The position numbers and the translations under genes are program-made. A stretch of 64,000 bases of DNA from Emticicia fluvialis (GTDB lineage Bacteria; Bacteroidota; Bacteroidia; Cytophagales; Spirosomataceae): NCBI RefSeq assembly GCF_024793945.1, contig NZ_JANUSD010000005.1, positions 1-64,000 on the forward strand, written 5' to 3'. Shown in pieces: positions 42,289 to 51,125 of the stretch. Numbering within the stretch: position 1 is the stretch's first letter; each line of letters starts with the position of its first letter. Below the pieces are notes generated by a model. The model was not told the origin of the DNA. It ran no database searches and saw only the letters and a list, made by a program, of their open reading frames with translations.

Positions 42289-42390
42289 GTTTGTTTATAA
42301 CAGAAATACCATTTTTTTCTACTGTTTTAAAAGTTACTGTGGTTTTATTACCTATAAAACCACAAAAAATCTGTTAAGACTATACTAAAC

Positions 42391-42430
42391 AACAAAAAAG
42401 CGCCCTGCATCGGCTTGGATTCAGGGCGCT
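42391..42430 (-). terminator. Intrinsic terminator of msrA
   Basis: On the minus strand AGCGCCCTG pairs with CAGGGCGCT around a 14-base loop and is followed by six T. Confidence 0.8.
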
Positions 42431-42447
42431 GTAACTATCCGGTTTTC

Positions 42448-43098
42448 TTATTGTTTTTTCTTGGCCAGTTTATCTTTAAAAACCTTCTCAAACTTCTCAA
42501 CTTTTGGTCTTACCACCAATTGGCAATAAGGCTGCGAGCCGTTTTCATTGAAATAGTTTTGATGGTAGTCTTCCGCTACATAAAAATCCTTTTCAGGCTC
42601 AATAGCGGTTACAATAGGGGCCTTAAAAATACCGGAAGCGTTTAACTCTGTTTTGTATTTTTCTGCCAGCGCTTTCTGGGTATTGTCATGATAAAACACC
42701 ACTGAGCGATACTGCGTACCGATATCATTGCCCTGGCGGTTAAGTGTGGTTGGGTCATGGGTTTTCCAGAAAACCTCAAGTAACTCTTCATAAGATATTT
42801 TCTTGGGGTCGTAAGTAATCCGCGTAACCTCTACATGGCCTGTTGTACCTGTACAAACCTCTTTATAGGTAGGGTTTTTGGTGGTTCCACCCATATACCC
42901 TGATTCTACCTTTATAACACCTTCAAGCCTCTGAAAAACGGCTTCAACACACCAGAAACATCCGGCACCAAAGGTGGCAACGGCTTTATCAAGCACTACT
43001 TCTTCGTTCATTTTCTTTTCTTTTTTGTTGATTTTATATCCTGATAGGGCCATAACTCCAATTATGACTCCCAGCATTGCTATTGATAGTATCCTCAT
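42448..43098 (-). CDS. msrA: Peptide-methionine (S)-S-oxide reductase
   Basis: MsrA reduces the S-epimer of methionine sulfoxide in damaged proteins. The 216 residues include the catalytic 'FGAGCFWCVEAVFQRLEGV', 'SGYMGG', 'VCTGTTGHVEVTRITYDP', 'FWKTHDPTTLNRQGNDIGTQYRS' (HDPTTLNRQGND, GTQYRS) and 'AEDYHQNYF'. The N-terminus has a hydrophobic stretch (about residues 1-20) ending without a lipobox, so it is probably exported or membrane-anchored. It is a single gene with a terminator. Confidence 0.95.
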   Translation of the reverse strand: MRILSIAMLGVIIGVMALSGYKINKKEKKMNEEVVLDKAVATFGAGCFWCVEAVFQRLEGVIKVESGYMGGTTKNPTYKEVCTGTTGHVEVTRITYDPKKISYEELLEVFWKTHDPTTLNRQGNDIGTQYRSVVFYHDNTQKALAEKYKTELNASGIFKAPIVTAIEPEKDFYVAEDYHQNYFNENGSQPYCQLVVRPKVEKFEKVFKDKLAKKKQ

Positions 43099-43226
43099 TA
43101 TTTAACAGTTTTTCTTGATTGAACGTTTTAATTAATAAACGAAATATTTAACATTTCAGTTTATTAATTTAGAAAATGTATTTCTGATATTAGCATACCT
43201 TATTGTATTTCTTTAATTGCCTTTTT

Positions 43227-44108
43227 ATGAACAAAATAGATATTCAGGATTTCCTATCTGATAAACCCGGAAAGTTTTCAATCAGTGCAACCAAAACCAA
43301 ATGTAAGAACTTTTACGAAGACAAAGTAGATTATGAAAAATCTCTTGCAGAAATGCATAAGCAGATGGATGAGTTACAAAGTTTAATGTATGCCCACAAC
43401 AGATATGGTCTGCTTGTGATTTTACAGGCAATGGATGCCGCAGGGAAAGACGGCACCCTTAATGCTGTTTTTTCAGGCGTTAATCCACAGGGTTTAAAAT
43501 GTCATTCATTTAAAAGACCTACTGAAACAGAGCTGGAGCATGATTATCTGTGGCGAACCAACCTGCAATTGCCTGAAAGAGGCAGTATTACGGTCTTTAA
43601 CCGTTCTTATTATGAAGAGGTATTGATAACCAAAGTTCACCCTGAAATATTAAAAAATAACCAGCGCCTGCCCGAGGAATTAACCGACGACATGGACAAA
43701 CTCTTTAAAAACAGATACGAAGACATTAAAAATATGGAAGCCTACCTGCACAGAAATGGGGTACGGGTAGTAAAACTTTTTCTTAACGTTTCTAAAGAAG
43801 AACAAGCCCAAAGGCTTATTGAACGCATAAAAGACCCATCAAAAAACTGGAAATTTGATGAAACCGATGTAAAAGAACGCGGTTTCTGGAAAGCGTATCA
43901 ACATGCCTACGAAGACCTAATCAACGCCACAGCCACAGAAAAATGCCCCTGGTATGTGGTTCCGGCTGATGATAAAAAAAATATGCGGCTCATTGTTGCT
44001 TCAATAGTAATAAAAGAGTTACAAAAGCTTAAAATGGCCTATCCGGATACAACTGAGGCTCAACAACAGGCACTTAAAAAACTGATTGATATCATTCAAT
44101 CGCAATAG
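43227..44108 (+). CDS. Polyphosphate kinase 2 family protein
   Basis: PPK2 enzymes phosphorylate nucleotides using polyphosphate. From the ATG at 43227 the product has 293 residues. It carries Walker A-like 'VILQAMDAAGKDGTLNAVF', the lid/Walker B region 'GSITVFNRSYYEEVLITKVHPE', and 'RVVKLFLNVSKEEQAQRLIERI'. The short single-domain layout and 'MDAAGKDGT' suggest class III (AMP and ADP acceptor) but class cannot be fixed by eye. The alternative start eight codons upstream was rejected because residue 9 gives the usual N-terminus. It is a lone gene ahead of mfd. Confidence 0.88.
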   Translation: MNKIDIQDFLSDKPGKFSISATKTKCKNFYEDKVDYEKSLAEMHKQMDELQSLMYAHNRYGLLVILQAMDAAGKDGTLNAVFSGVNPQGLKCHSFKRPTETELEHDYLWRTNLQLPERGSITVFNRSYYEEVLITKVHPEILKNNQRLPEELTDDMDKLFKNRYEDIKNMEAYLHRNGVRVVKLFLNVSKEEQAQRLIERIKDPSKNWKFDETDVKERGFWKAYQHAYEDLINATATEKCPWYVVPADDKKNMRLIVASIVIKELQKLKMAYPDTTEAQQQALKKLIDIIQSQ

Positions 44109-44233
44109 AATCATGCACTTCGTATTACTATAACCATACTAACTAAAGGCGCATTTTTATGCCCCATTTTATCAGCAATTCAGGTTTTTTGAAAGTATTA
44201 ATACATCAAAAAATCAGTATTGCGTTTATTTTA

Positions 44234-44241
44234 TAATTTTG
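44234..44241 (+). promoter_or_regulatory. Putative -7 promoter element for mfd
   Basis: TAATTTTG matches TAnnTTTG. Transcription would begin near 44248, downstream of an in-frame TTG at 44220, and so supports the GTG at 44304 as the mfd start. No exact -33 element was found. Confidence 0.5.
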
Positions 44242-44303
44242 TACTGAAATTAAGAATCCGGAAATTTAATTCGGTCCGTTTACTATATACAAAAAATTGC
44301 CCT

Positions 44304-47300
44304 GTGGAAGTAAAAGAGTTACTGAAAATATATAGTGAAGACAGTTTCATTCAAACTGCCATTGAAAACATAAAGTCAAACAATGTTCTGCAACTGAAAG
44401 GGCTTTCCGGAAGTTTAGACGCCGTTTTTGCAGCTGTTTATTACCAAAATAACCCGCAGCACAATGTTTTTATTCTGAACGATAAAGAAGATGCAGCCTA
44501 TTTCTACAATGATTTACAGAATCTGCTGGGCGAAGAAAATGTGTTTCTTTTTCCGATGTCATATAAAAAACCTTATGAATATGAAGAAATAGATAATGCC
44601 AATGTACTGCAAAGAGCTGAAATTCTGAATCAACTCAATAATGATAAGGCAAACCTGCTGATTGTTACCTACCCTGAGGCACTGTCAGAAAAAGTAATCA
44701 ATAAGAAATCGCTCATTGCCAATACTTTACAACTTAAAACCGGTGATACCCTTGACATTACATTTATTGCCGAGCTACTCATTTCGTATGATTTCGAAAA
44801 GGCCGACTTTGTGTATGAACCGGGGCAATTTTCGGTTCGCGGGGGTATAGTTGATATCTTCTCTTTTGCTTCAGAGTACCCCTGCCGTATTGAACTTTTC
44901 GGCGATGAGATAGACAGCATCCGCTTGTTTAATCCTGAGTCTCAACTTTCAGTTCAAACCGTTAGCCAGATTAACATAATACCTGATGTACAGAACAAAC
45001 TGATTCAGGAAACCCGCGAATCATTCTTTAGCTTTATTCGTCAGACAAGTATTATTTGGACAAAAGACGCATCGTTCTGTTTTGAAGTAATTGATGAGTG
45101 TTTTCAGCAGGTAGAACAGCACTTTCAGCAGATTCTGGCCAAGAGCGGCGGCATACGAGTAATAGAAACACCCGAGGCATTATTTGAAACCCGCAGGGGA
45201 GTGCAGAACGAATTTAAGAAGTTTAAATTAATTGAATTTGGAACCAAAAATTATTATAAAGACGCCGAAAAATTAACTTTTCAGAGTAAAAATCAGCCTT
45301 CATTTAATAAAGATTTTAAACGCCTGACAGACAACATCAAAGAAAACCAGGCGCGCCATTTTACTACTGCTATTACGGCAGAATCAGTAAAACAACTTAG
45401 CAGACTAAATTCAATTTTTGATGAAATTGACCCTTTCACCAAATTTCAATCGCTTCAGATTTCGCTACGCAGTGGTTTCATTGATGAACAAACCAAAGTA
45501 GCCGTTTATACCGACCATCAGATATTCGACCGTTACCATCGTTTCAAAGTCCGCGACAAGTTCAGCAAAACTAAAGCGCTGACAATGAAGGAGTTAAAGT
45601 CTCTGCAAACAGGTGATTTTGTAACTCATATTGATTACGGTATTGGCCGGTTTGCCGGCCTGGAGAAGGTAACGGTAGGCGACAAAGAGCAGGAAGCCGT
45701 AAGACTTATATACCGCGATAACGACATTCTGCTGGTTAATATTCACTCTCTGCACAAGATAGCCAAATACTCTGGCAAAGAAGGTGCCCCGCCAACCATG
45801 AGTAAATTAGGCTCAGCTGAGTGGGAAAACAAGAAGTCGAGAGTCAAAAAGCAGGTAAAAGACATTGCCAAAGAGCTGATAGCGCTGTATGCCAAACGCC
45901 GTATGGCGCCGGGTTTTGCGTTCTCAAAAGACGGATTCATGCAGGCCGAGCTGGAATCCTCATTCTTTTATGAAGATACCCCAGACCAGGCCAAAGCTAC
46001 CAGCGATGTAAAAGAAGACATGGAAAAACCGTATCCGATGGATAGGCTGGTATGCGGAGATGTAGGCTTTGGCAAAACAGAAGTGGCCATCCGGGCGGCC
46101 TTTAAAGCTGTAGCCGATAGCAAGCAGGTGGCTGTACTGGTACCTACAACTATTCTGGCCATGCAACACCACAAAACATTTGCCGAACGCCTTGCCAAAT
46201 TGCCTGTAACTGTTGACCAGATAAGCCGGTTCAGAAGTGCCAAAGAGGTTGCTGAAACACTTAAAAAGCTTAAAGAAGGCAAAATTGATATACTGATCGG
46301 CACTCACCGAATACTGAACAAAGACATTGAGTTTAAGAATTTAGGCCTGCTTATTATAGACGAAGAACAAAAATTTGGTGTAAAAGCCAAAGACAGACTT
46401 AAAGAACTGAAGTTAAATGTAGATGTACTTACGCTTACAGCCACACCTATACCTCGCACACTGCATTTTTCATTACTGGGGGCAAGAGATTTATCTGTTA
46501 TTTCAACGCCTCCGCCCAACAGGCAGCCTGTAACAACAGAGGTGCATGTTTTTAGAGAAGAAATGATTCGTGACGCCATCAGCTATGAACTCAAACGCGG
46601 TGGGCAGGTCTATTTTGTTCATAACAGGGTTAATGATATTGAATCTATTGCCAATATCATCTTAAGACTGGTACCAGATGCCAAAATTGGCATAGCTCAT
46701 GGGCAAATGGAAGGTGACAGGCTTGAAAAAGTAATGATGAAGTTTGTTGAGGGCGAATATGACGTGCTGGTTTCTACCAACATTATTGAATCGGGGCTTG
46801 ATATTCCAAACGCTAATACTATCATTATCAATCAGGCGCAGAATTTCGGCATGTCAGACTTGCATCAAATGAGGGGCAGGGTAGGGCGTTCAAACCGTAA
46901 AGCCTTCTGTTATCTGCTTACGCCACCTATGTCTGTTTTATCAAGTGATGGCCGAAAAAGACTTCAGACATTGGAAGAGTTTTCTGATTTGGGCGATGGA
47001 TTTAAGGTTTCTATGCGTGATTTAGACATCAGAGGTGCCGGAAACCTGCTCGGTTCCGAGCAAAGCGGGTTTATCAATGATCTGGGCTACGAAACCTATC
47101 ATAAAATTCTGGATGAAGCTGTGCAGGAGCTGAAAGAAACCGAGTTTAAAGACCTATTTATGAAGGAATTGACGGCTGCAACTGCAGATTTGCGTTTGCC
47201 AGACTGCCAGATTGAGACAGATTTGCAGATAATTATACCAGAAAATTACGTGAGTAATATATCTGAACGCCTTTCGTTGTATAATCAGCTTGATAACATC

Positions 47301-47654
47301 GAAAAAGAAGAAGAATTATCAGCTTTTCAGACATCCCTTATCGACCGGTTCGGTCCTATGCCACAAGAAGTACAGAATCTTGTTAAAATGGTAAGAATCA
47401 GATGGAAAGCCGAGCAATTAGGTTTCGAAAAATTAACTTTAAAAAACAATATCTTAAAATGTTATTTCGTTTCCTCTGAGAAAACGGAGTATTTCCAGGC
47501 AGATAAATTTGGTAGGATTCTGGATTACATAAAAAACAACCCTAAAAAGTGTTCTTTGAAGGAATTGAAATCAAAACTTCTTTTTACAGTAGAAAATTTA
47601 CATACTATTGATGATTTAGATATACTTTTAAGTAAGTTTGTTGGAAAAGATTGA
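44304..47654 (+). CDS. mfd: Transcription-repair coupling factor
   Basis: Mfd removes stalled RNA polymerase and recruits the UvrAB repair proteins. Read from the GTG at 44304 it has 1116 residues, about right for the family, beginning 'VEVKELLKIYSEDS'. It shows the UvrB-homology segment 'YEPGQFSVRGGIVDIFSF', the RNA polymerase-interacting CarD-like segment 'LQTGDFVTHIDYGIGRFAGLEKV', helicase motif I 'CGDVGFGKTEVAIRAAFKA' (about 585), DEEQ box 'IIDEEQKFGVKAKDRLKEL', and motif VI 'QMRGRVGRSNRKAFCY'. A TTG start at 44220 was rejected because of the promoter element at 44234. Confidence 0.95.
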   Translation: MEVKELLKIYSEDSFIQTAIENIKSNNVLQLKGLSGSLDAVFAAVYYQNNPQHNVFILNDKEDAAYFYNDLQNLLGEENVFLFPMSYKKPYEYEEIDNANVLQRAEILNQLNNDKANLLIVTYPEALSEKVINKKSLIANTLQLKTGDTLDITFIAELLISYDFEKADFVYEPGQFSVRGGIVDIFSFASEYPCRIELFGDEIDSIRLFNPESQLSVQTVSQINIIPDVQNKLIQETRESFFSFIRQTSIIWTKDASFCFEVIDECFQQVEQHFQQILAKSGGIRVIETPEALFETRRGVQNEFKKFKLIEFGTKNYYKDAEKLTFQSKNQPSFNKDFKRLTDNIKENQARHFTTAITAESVKQLSRLNSIFDEIDPFTKFQSLQISLRSGFIDEQTKVAVYTDHQIFDRYHRFKVRDKFSKTKALTMKELKSLQTGDFVTHIDYGIGRFAGLEKVTVGDKEQEAVRLIYRDNDILLVNIHSLHKIAKYSGKEGAPPTMSKLGSAEWENKKSRVKKQVKDIAKELIALYAKRRMAPGFAFSKDGFMQAELESSFFYEDTPDQAKATSDVKEDMEKPYPMDRLVCGDVGFGKTEVAIRAAFKAVADSKQVAVLVPTTILAMQHHKTFAERLAKLPVTVDQISRFRSAKEVAETLKKLKEGKIDILIGTHRILNKDIEFKNLGLLIIDEEQKFGVKAKDRLKELKLNVDVLTLTATPIPRTLHFSLLGARDLSVISTPPPNRQPVTTEVHVFREEMIRDAISYELKRGGQVYFVHNRVNDIESIANIILRLVPDAKIGIAHGQMEGDRLEKVMMKFVEGEYDVLVSTNIIESGLDIPNANTIIINQAQNFGMSDLHQMRGRVGRSNRKAFCYLLTPPMSVLSSDGRKRLQTLEEFSDLGDGFKVSMRDLDIRGAGNLLGSEQSGFINDLGYETYHKILDEAVQELKETEFKDLFMKELTAATADLRLPDCQIETDLQIIIPENYVSNISERLSLYNQLDNIEKEEELSAFQTSLIDRFGPMPQEVQNLVKMVRIRWKAEQLGFEKLTLKNNILKCYFVSSEKTEYFQADKFGRILDYIKNNPKKCSLKELKSKLLFTVENLHTIDDLDILLSKFVGKD

Positions 47655-47707
47655 CCTTTCTTTCAGTTTTGCGGAACAGTATATGAAGATATTAACGCCA
47701 AATAACC

Positions 47708-47715
47708 TATTTTTG
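47708..47715 (+). promoter_or_regulatory. Putative -7 promoter element for the GldJ-like gene
   Basis: TATTTTTG matches TAnnTTTG, 36 bases before the start codon. No -33 TTTG at the usual spacing. Confidence 0.45.
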
Positions 47716-47750
47716 CAAAACGAATTCTATTAACACAAATCATTTTTACA

Positions 47751-49022
47751 ATGAAAAGAATACTTTTTAGTTCGATTACAGGAGCATTAGCCCTGTCGCT
47801 TGTCCTAAGTGGTTGTTCGAGCAAAAAAAGAACCAGTATTGATCCGGGGCGTAACAGTAATGCAACAGGTATAGCATACGCAAAAGAAAAAAAAGGTAGA
47901 AAAGCGAGGAGAGGGCCGGCAAATGAAGGTTTTCAGGTGAATTCGTTTAAAGGGCAGCCCGCCGGGCCTAACCTGGTGTATATTGAAGGAGGACGCTTTA
48001 CAATGGGTACTGTTGAAGAAGACATTGCATACTCTCGCGATAACCTTGAAAGAACAGTAACGGTATCTTCTTTTTATATGGACGAAACCGAGATTTCAAA
48101 CCTCAACTGGCTTGAGTATCTATACAGTGTTCAGAGAGATTCTTCACAGGAGTTTTATGAGTCTGCCTTGCCCGATACCACTGTCTGGATGAATAAACTC
48201 TCTTTTAATGACCAATATACTGAACAATATCTAAGATACCCCGGTTTCAGATTGTATCCTGTTGTGGGTGTAACATGGGTACAGGCTTCTGATTATTGTA
48301 AATGGAGAACCCGCGCAGTTAATAGCGAAATGGCCATGCGTGCTGCTCCAAAAACCAGAAAAAACCGAAGAAACCCAACAACACAGGCTCCACAAGCCAG
48401 AGTTGAAAGCCGTTTAGCCATTGAAACCGGAAACGTACTGCCTAGTTATCGGCTTCCGACAGAGGCTGAATGGGAATATGCAGCCAAAGCTATGGTGGGT
48501 ACACAATACATGGACGAGAACCAATCTAATCAGCGCATTTATCCCTGGGATGGTTCATCTTTGCGTACACCTAAAGGTAGCAAGAAAGGAGCTATGCTGG
48601 CCAACTTTAAAAGGGGCAGGGGTGACTTCGCCGGTATAGCCGGCCGCAGTAACGACGGCGGTATCATTACGATGGAAGTTTACGATTTTCCTCCAAACGA
48701 TTTTGGTTTGTATAACATGGCTGGCAATGTGAACGAATGGGTTATTGACCTGTACAGACCTAACTCATTCCAGGATGTGAACGATTTGAACCCTATCAGA
48801 CGTAATGATTACATGGATGAAGAAAGCCTTTACGACAAGAAAGGATTTAATACCCTGATTGATAATAAATTACGTGTTTATAAAGGAGGTTCGTGGAACG
48901 ACGTTGCCTATTGGTTGTCGCCGGGTACGCGTCGTTATTTAGACCAGGACTCTGCCACTGCTACCATTGGTTTCCGTTGCGCAATGATTGCAATCGGACC
49001 TAAAGGAAAACGTAAGTTATAA
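47751..49022 (+). CDS. gldJ: GldJ-like gliding motility lipoprotein (FGE-sulfatase fold)
   Basis: The 423-residue lipoprotein has the lipobox 'LVLSGCSS' (cysteine ~22) and a formylglycine-generating-enzyme/SUMF1-type fold. Motifs include 'LVYIEGGRFTMGTVEED', 'VSSFYMDETEISNLNWLEYLY', 'YPVVGVTWVQASDYCKWRTRAVN', 'RLPTEAEWEYAAKA', 'GNVNEWVIDLYRP' and 'YKGGSWNDVAYWLSPG'. GldJ and GldK share this fold; GldK is encoded with gldLMN, which is absent here, so GldJ is the better call. It is needed for gliding and T9SS function in relatives. It is a single gene, with a terminator between it and convergent comF. Confidence 0.8.
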   Translation: MKRILFSSITGALALSLVLSGCSSKKRTSIDPGRNSNATGIAYAKEKKGRKARRGPANEGFQVNSFKGQPAGPNLVYIEGGRFTMGTVEEDIAYSRDNLERTVTVSSFYMDETEISNLNWLEYLYSVQRDSSQEFYESALPDTTVWMNKLSFNDQYTEQYLRYPGFRLYPVVGVTWVQASDYCKWRTRAVNSEMAMRAAPKTRKNRRNPTTQAPQARVESRLAIETGNVLPSYRLPTEAEWEYAAKAMVGTQYMDENQSNQRIYPWDGSSLRTPKGSKKGAMLANFKRGRGDFAGIAGRSNDGGIITMEVYDFPPNDFGLYNMAGNVNEWVIDLYRPNSFQDVNDLNPIRRNDYMDEESLYDKKGFNTLIDNKLRVYKGGSWNDVAYWLSPGTRRYLDQDSATATIGFRCAMIAIGPKGKRKL

Positions 49023-49053
49023 GCTCATTATAAGCAAGTTATATTGATTTTTG

Positions 49054-49081
49054 AACCTTGGCTGGCCGCCAAGGTTTTTTT
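49054..49081 (+). terminator. Intrinsic terminator of the GldJ-like gene
   Basis: AACCTTGGC (49054-49062) pairs with 49068-49076 around a 5-base loop, followed by seven T on the plus strand only. Confidence 0.85.
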
Positions 49082-49122
49082 ATTCCCTATCAACCCCCGA
49101 TTCGTTTTGCTACAGCCAATTC

Positions 49123-49809
49123 TCAGTCGGCAGCAGCGAGTGTAATTATGGCAATTTCAGAGCATCCTCCGTCTAATAAAGACTGTCCGAAAGATTCTAT
49201 CGTGGCACCCGTCGTCAGCACATCATCAACAATCGCAATTTTCTTACCCTTTATCTTTTCGGTATCGTCTATATCAAAAACATTCTGTGCATTCGTGAAA
49301 CGTTCAAACCGGCTCTTGTTGGTTTGAGTAGTGGTGCTGATCAATTTTTTTGCAACTGCTGTATCGTACGGAACACCAAGTGCGTTTGATAATCCTTCGG
49401 CTATACAGTTGGCCTGATTATAGCCACGCTGTTTCTCTTTTTCTTTATGCATCGGCACACCTATAATCAAATCTATTTTTTTATCAAACCCTGCTGCTTT
49501 TAAATCCCGTCCATAAAGCTCGCCCAACAAAACACCCAGCTCTGGTTTGTTTTTGTATTTCAGCTGATGCAACAAGCGTTGCACTTTTCCCTTTTTAGAA
49601 AACCTTACAAAAGAAATTGTAAATGCAACATTGAGTTTTCCCCAGAATCTTTTTTCTATATCAACGTTGGGCTTTAGGTGTGTATAGGTTCTGGGTAAAT
49701 CTATAAGGCATTTAGTACAAATCAGTTTTTCTCCACCCAAAAGTGTATCACCACAAGATTCACACGTTTTCGGATAGATTATATCTACCAAATGATTTAC
49801 CCATTTCAT
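49123..49809 (-). CDS. ComF family phosphoribosyltransferase-like protein
   Basis: The 228-residue protein has the N-terminal zinc-type double CxxC ('CESCGDTLL', 'LICTKCLIDLP') and the C-terminal phosphoribosyltransferase loop 'IAIVDDVLTTGATIESFGQSL'. It also shows 'GVPMHKEKEKQRGYNQANCIAEGL'. ComF proteins help DNA uptake (natural transformation) in some bacteria, but the family is found in many non-competent ones and may act on nucleotides. It starts 37 bases from the divergent hypothetical gene, and that gene's promoter appears to overlap its 5' end. Confidence 0.9.
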   Translation of the reverse strand: MKWVNHLVDIIYPKTCESCGDTLLGGEKLICTKCLIDLPRTYTHLKPNVDIEKRFWGKLNVAFTISFVRFSKKGKVQRLLHQLKYKNKPELGVLLGELYGRDLKAAGFDKKIDLIIGVPMHKEKEKQRGYNQANCIAEGLSNALGVPYDTAVAKKLISTTTQTNKSRFERFTNAQNVFDIDDTEKIKGKKIAIVDDVLTTGATIESFGQSLLDGGCSEIAIITLAAAD

Positions 49810-49827
49810 AAGCTTTCATTAAGTTTG
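49796..49827 (+). promoter_or_regulatory. Promoter of the 118-residue protein and exonuclease genes
   Basis: TTTA (49796-49799, three of four to TTTG), a 20-base spacer and TAAGTTTG (49820-49827, exact TAnnTTTG). It overlaps the start of divergent comF. The leader to the ATG at 49847 is under 20 bases. Confidence 0.5.
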
Positions 49828-49846
49828 TAAATAAATAGAATTGTGC

Positions 49847-50203
49847 ATGACAGACGATGTTAATTTAAAAGAAAACTGGCAAACATTATTAATGTTTCTG
49901 AAACAAAATCTGGGAAAAAAACCAGTCGACCTCAATGGTGTATTGTTTATAATTGGTGTACAGGAGTTAGGGAAAGGCAAAAAATTCTTTACAAAAGAAG
50001 AAAAACAGGATTTAATGCACATAGCTATTTGCAAAGTATTAAGTTATGGTGGATATTACGTACTCGATGGGGTAGATGCTGAAGGCTGGCCTCATTGGAA
50101 ACTTATAAAACCTTTACCTAATTTTGACTTACTGGCGCAGGAAAACCTGTTGAAACATTTTGTGATAGAGTATTTCAGAACCGAAGTCGGACTACATATA
50201 TGA
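49847..50203 (+). CDS. Conserved hypothetical protein (118 aa)
   Basis: I do not recognise a named family. The 118-residue product has no signal peptide or membrane segment. Its most distinctive stretch is 'GVLFIIGVQELGKGKKFFTKEEKQDLMHIAICKVLSYGGYYVLDGVDAEGWPHW' (cores GVQELGKG, DLMHIAICKVL, DAEGWPHW). It overlaps the next gene (exonuclease III) by 4 bases (ATGA), a tight translational coupling that suggests a shared transcript and perhaps a shared function. The ATG at 49847 was chosen over a TTG two codons upstream. Confidence 0.7.
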   Translation: MTDDVNLKENWQTLLMFLKQNLGKKPVDLNGVLFIIGVQELGKGKKFFTKEEKQDLMHIAICKVLSYGGYYVLDGVDAEGWPHWKLIKPLPNFDLLAQENLLKHFVIEYFRTEVGLHI

Positions 50204-50967
50204 AAATTATCAGCTACAATGTCAATGGCATACGTGCCGCCATCAATAAGGGATTATTAGATTGGCTAAAAATTACTCAACCTGATGCTATCTGTTTACA
50301 AGAAATTAAGATTTCTGAAACAGAACTAATTGCCCCGGCATTTGAAGAATTAGGCTTTCATTGCTACTGGTTTCCTGCACAGAAACGTGGCTATAGCGGC
50401 GTTGCCATACTAACAAAAATAAGGCCTAAGCACGTTGAATACGGCATAGGCATAGCTGAGTATGACTTTGAAGGCCGGGTTATCAGGGCAGACTATGATA
50501 ATTTCTCATTATTATGCGCCTATTTCCCTTCCGGAACTACCGGCGATATAAGGCAGACAATAAAAATGAAATTTCTGGATGATTTTTTCATTTACGTACA
50601 AAAACTAAATGAGGTTATTCCAAACCTGATTGTGAGTGGCGACGTGAACATTTGTCATACAGAAATAGACATTCATAATCCGAAATCCAATGCCAATTCT
50701 TCGGGTTTCTTACCAGAAGAACGCGCCTGGGTTGGCAAATTTATTGAGAACGGTTACATTGATACCTTCCGTTTCTTTAATAAAGACCCTCATCATTATA
50801 CCTGGTGGTCATACAGGGCAGGGGCTAGGGTCAAGAATCTTGGCTGGCGTATTGATTACCACTTTGCCTCAAAACCTATGGAAGCACATCTGAAGAGCGC
50901 TCTCATCCATCCTGATTTACATTGCTCTGATCACTGCCCGATAGAACTTTGTATCGATTTTAATTAA
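50200..50967 (+). CDS. xth: Exodeoxyribonuclease III
   Basis: ExoIII/ExoA is an AP endonuclease and 3'-5' exonuclease of base excision repair. The 255 residues show the exonuclease-endonuclease-phosphatase core: 'IISYNVNGIRAAINKGLLDWL' with N7, 'PDAICLQEIK' with E34, 'LIVSGDVNICHTEIDIHNPK', 'YTWWSYRAGARVKNLGWRIDYHF' and 'CSDHCPIELCIDF'. Family length is standard. The gene overlaps the hypothetical gene upstream by 4 bases and is followed by a hairpin terminator. Confidence 0.94.
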   Translation: MKIISYNVNGIRAAINKGLLDWLKITQPDAICLQEIKISETELIAPAFEELGFHCYWFPAQKRGYSGVAILTKIRPKHVEYGIGIAEYDFEGRVIRADYDNFSLLCAYFPSGTTGDIRQTIKMKFLDDFFIYVQKLNEVIPNLIVSGDVNICHTEIDIHNPKSNANSSGFLPEERAWVGKFIENGYIDTFRFFNKDPHHYTWWSYRAGARVKNLGWRIDYHFASKPMEAHLKSALIHPDLHCSDHCPIELCIDFN

Positions 50968-50994
50968 AAATCTAGTGCATATACGTAGGTATTC

Positions 50995-51038
50995 GGGAAT
51001 ATTCAATATTAATATTAAATAAATTGAATATTCCCTTT
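50995..51038 (+). terminator. Hairpin terminator after exonuclease III
   Basis: GGGAATATTCAAT (50995-51007) and its exact complement (51023-51035) form a 13-bp stem, with a short T tract after it. It is 27 bases after the stop codon. Confidence 0.65.
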
Positions 51039-51125
51039 CACTAAAAAGAGCAAGTTTCCGTTAAAATATAGTAAATTAGATTTATTGAGTCGTTGCAAAT
51101 AGAAACTCCTTAACTTTTTCATACT

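Noticed and set aside
44220..44303. Longer Mfd N-terminus beginning with TTG at 44220
   Set aside because: A promoter -7 element lies inside this stretch and the residues do not resemble the family; the GTG at 44304 does.
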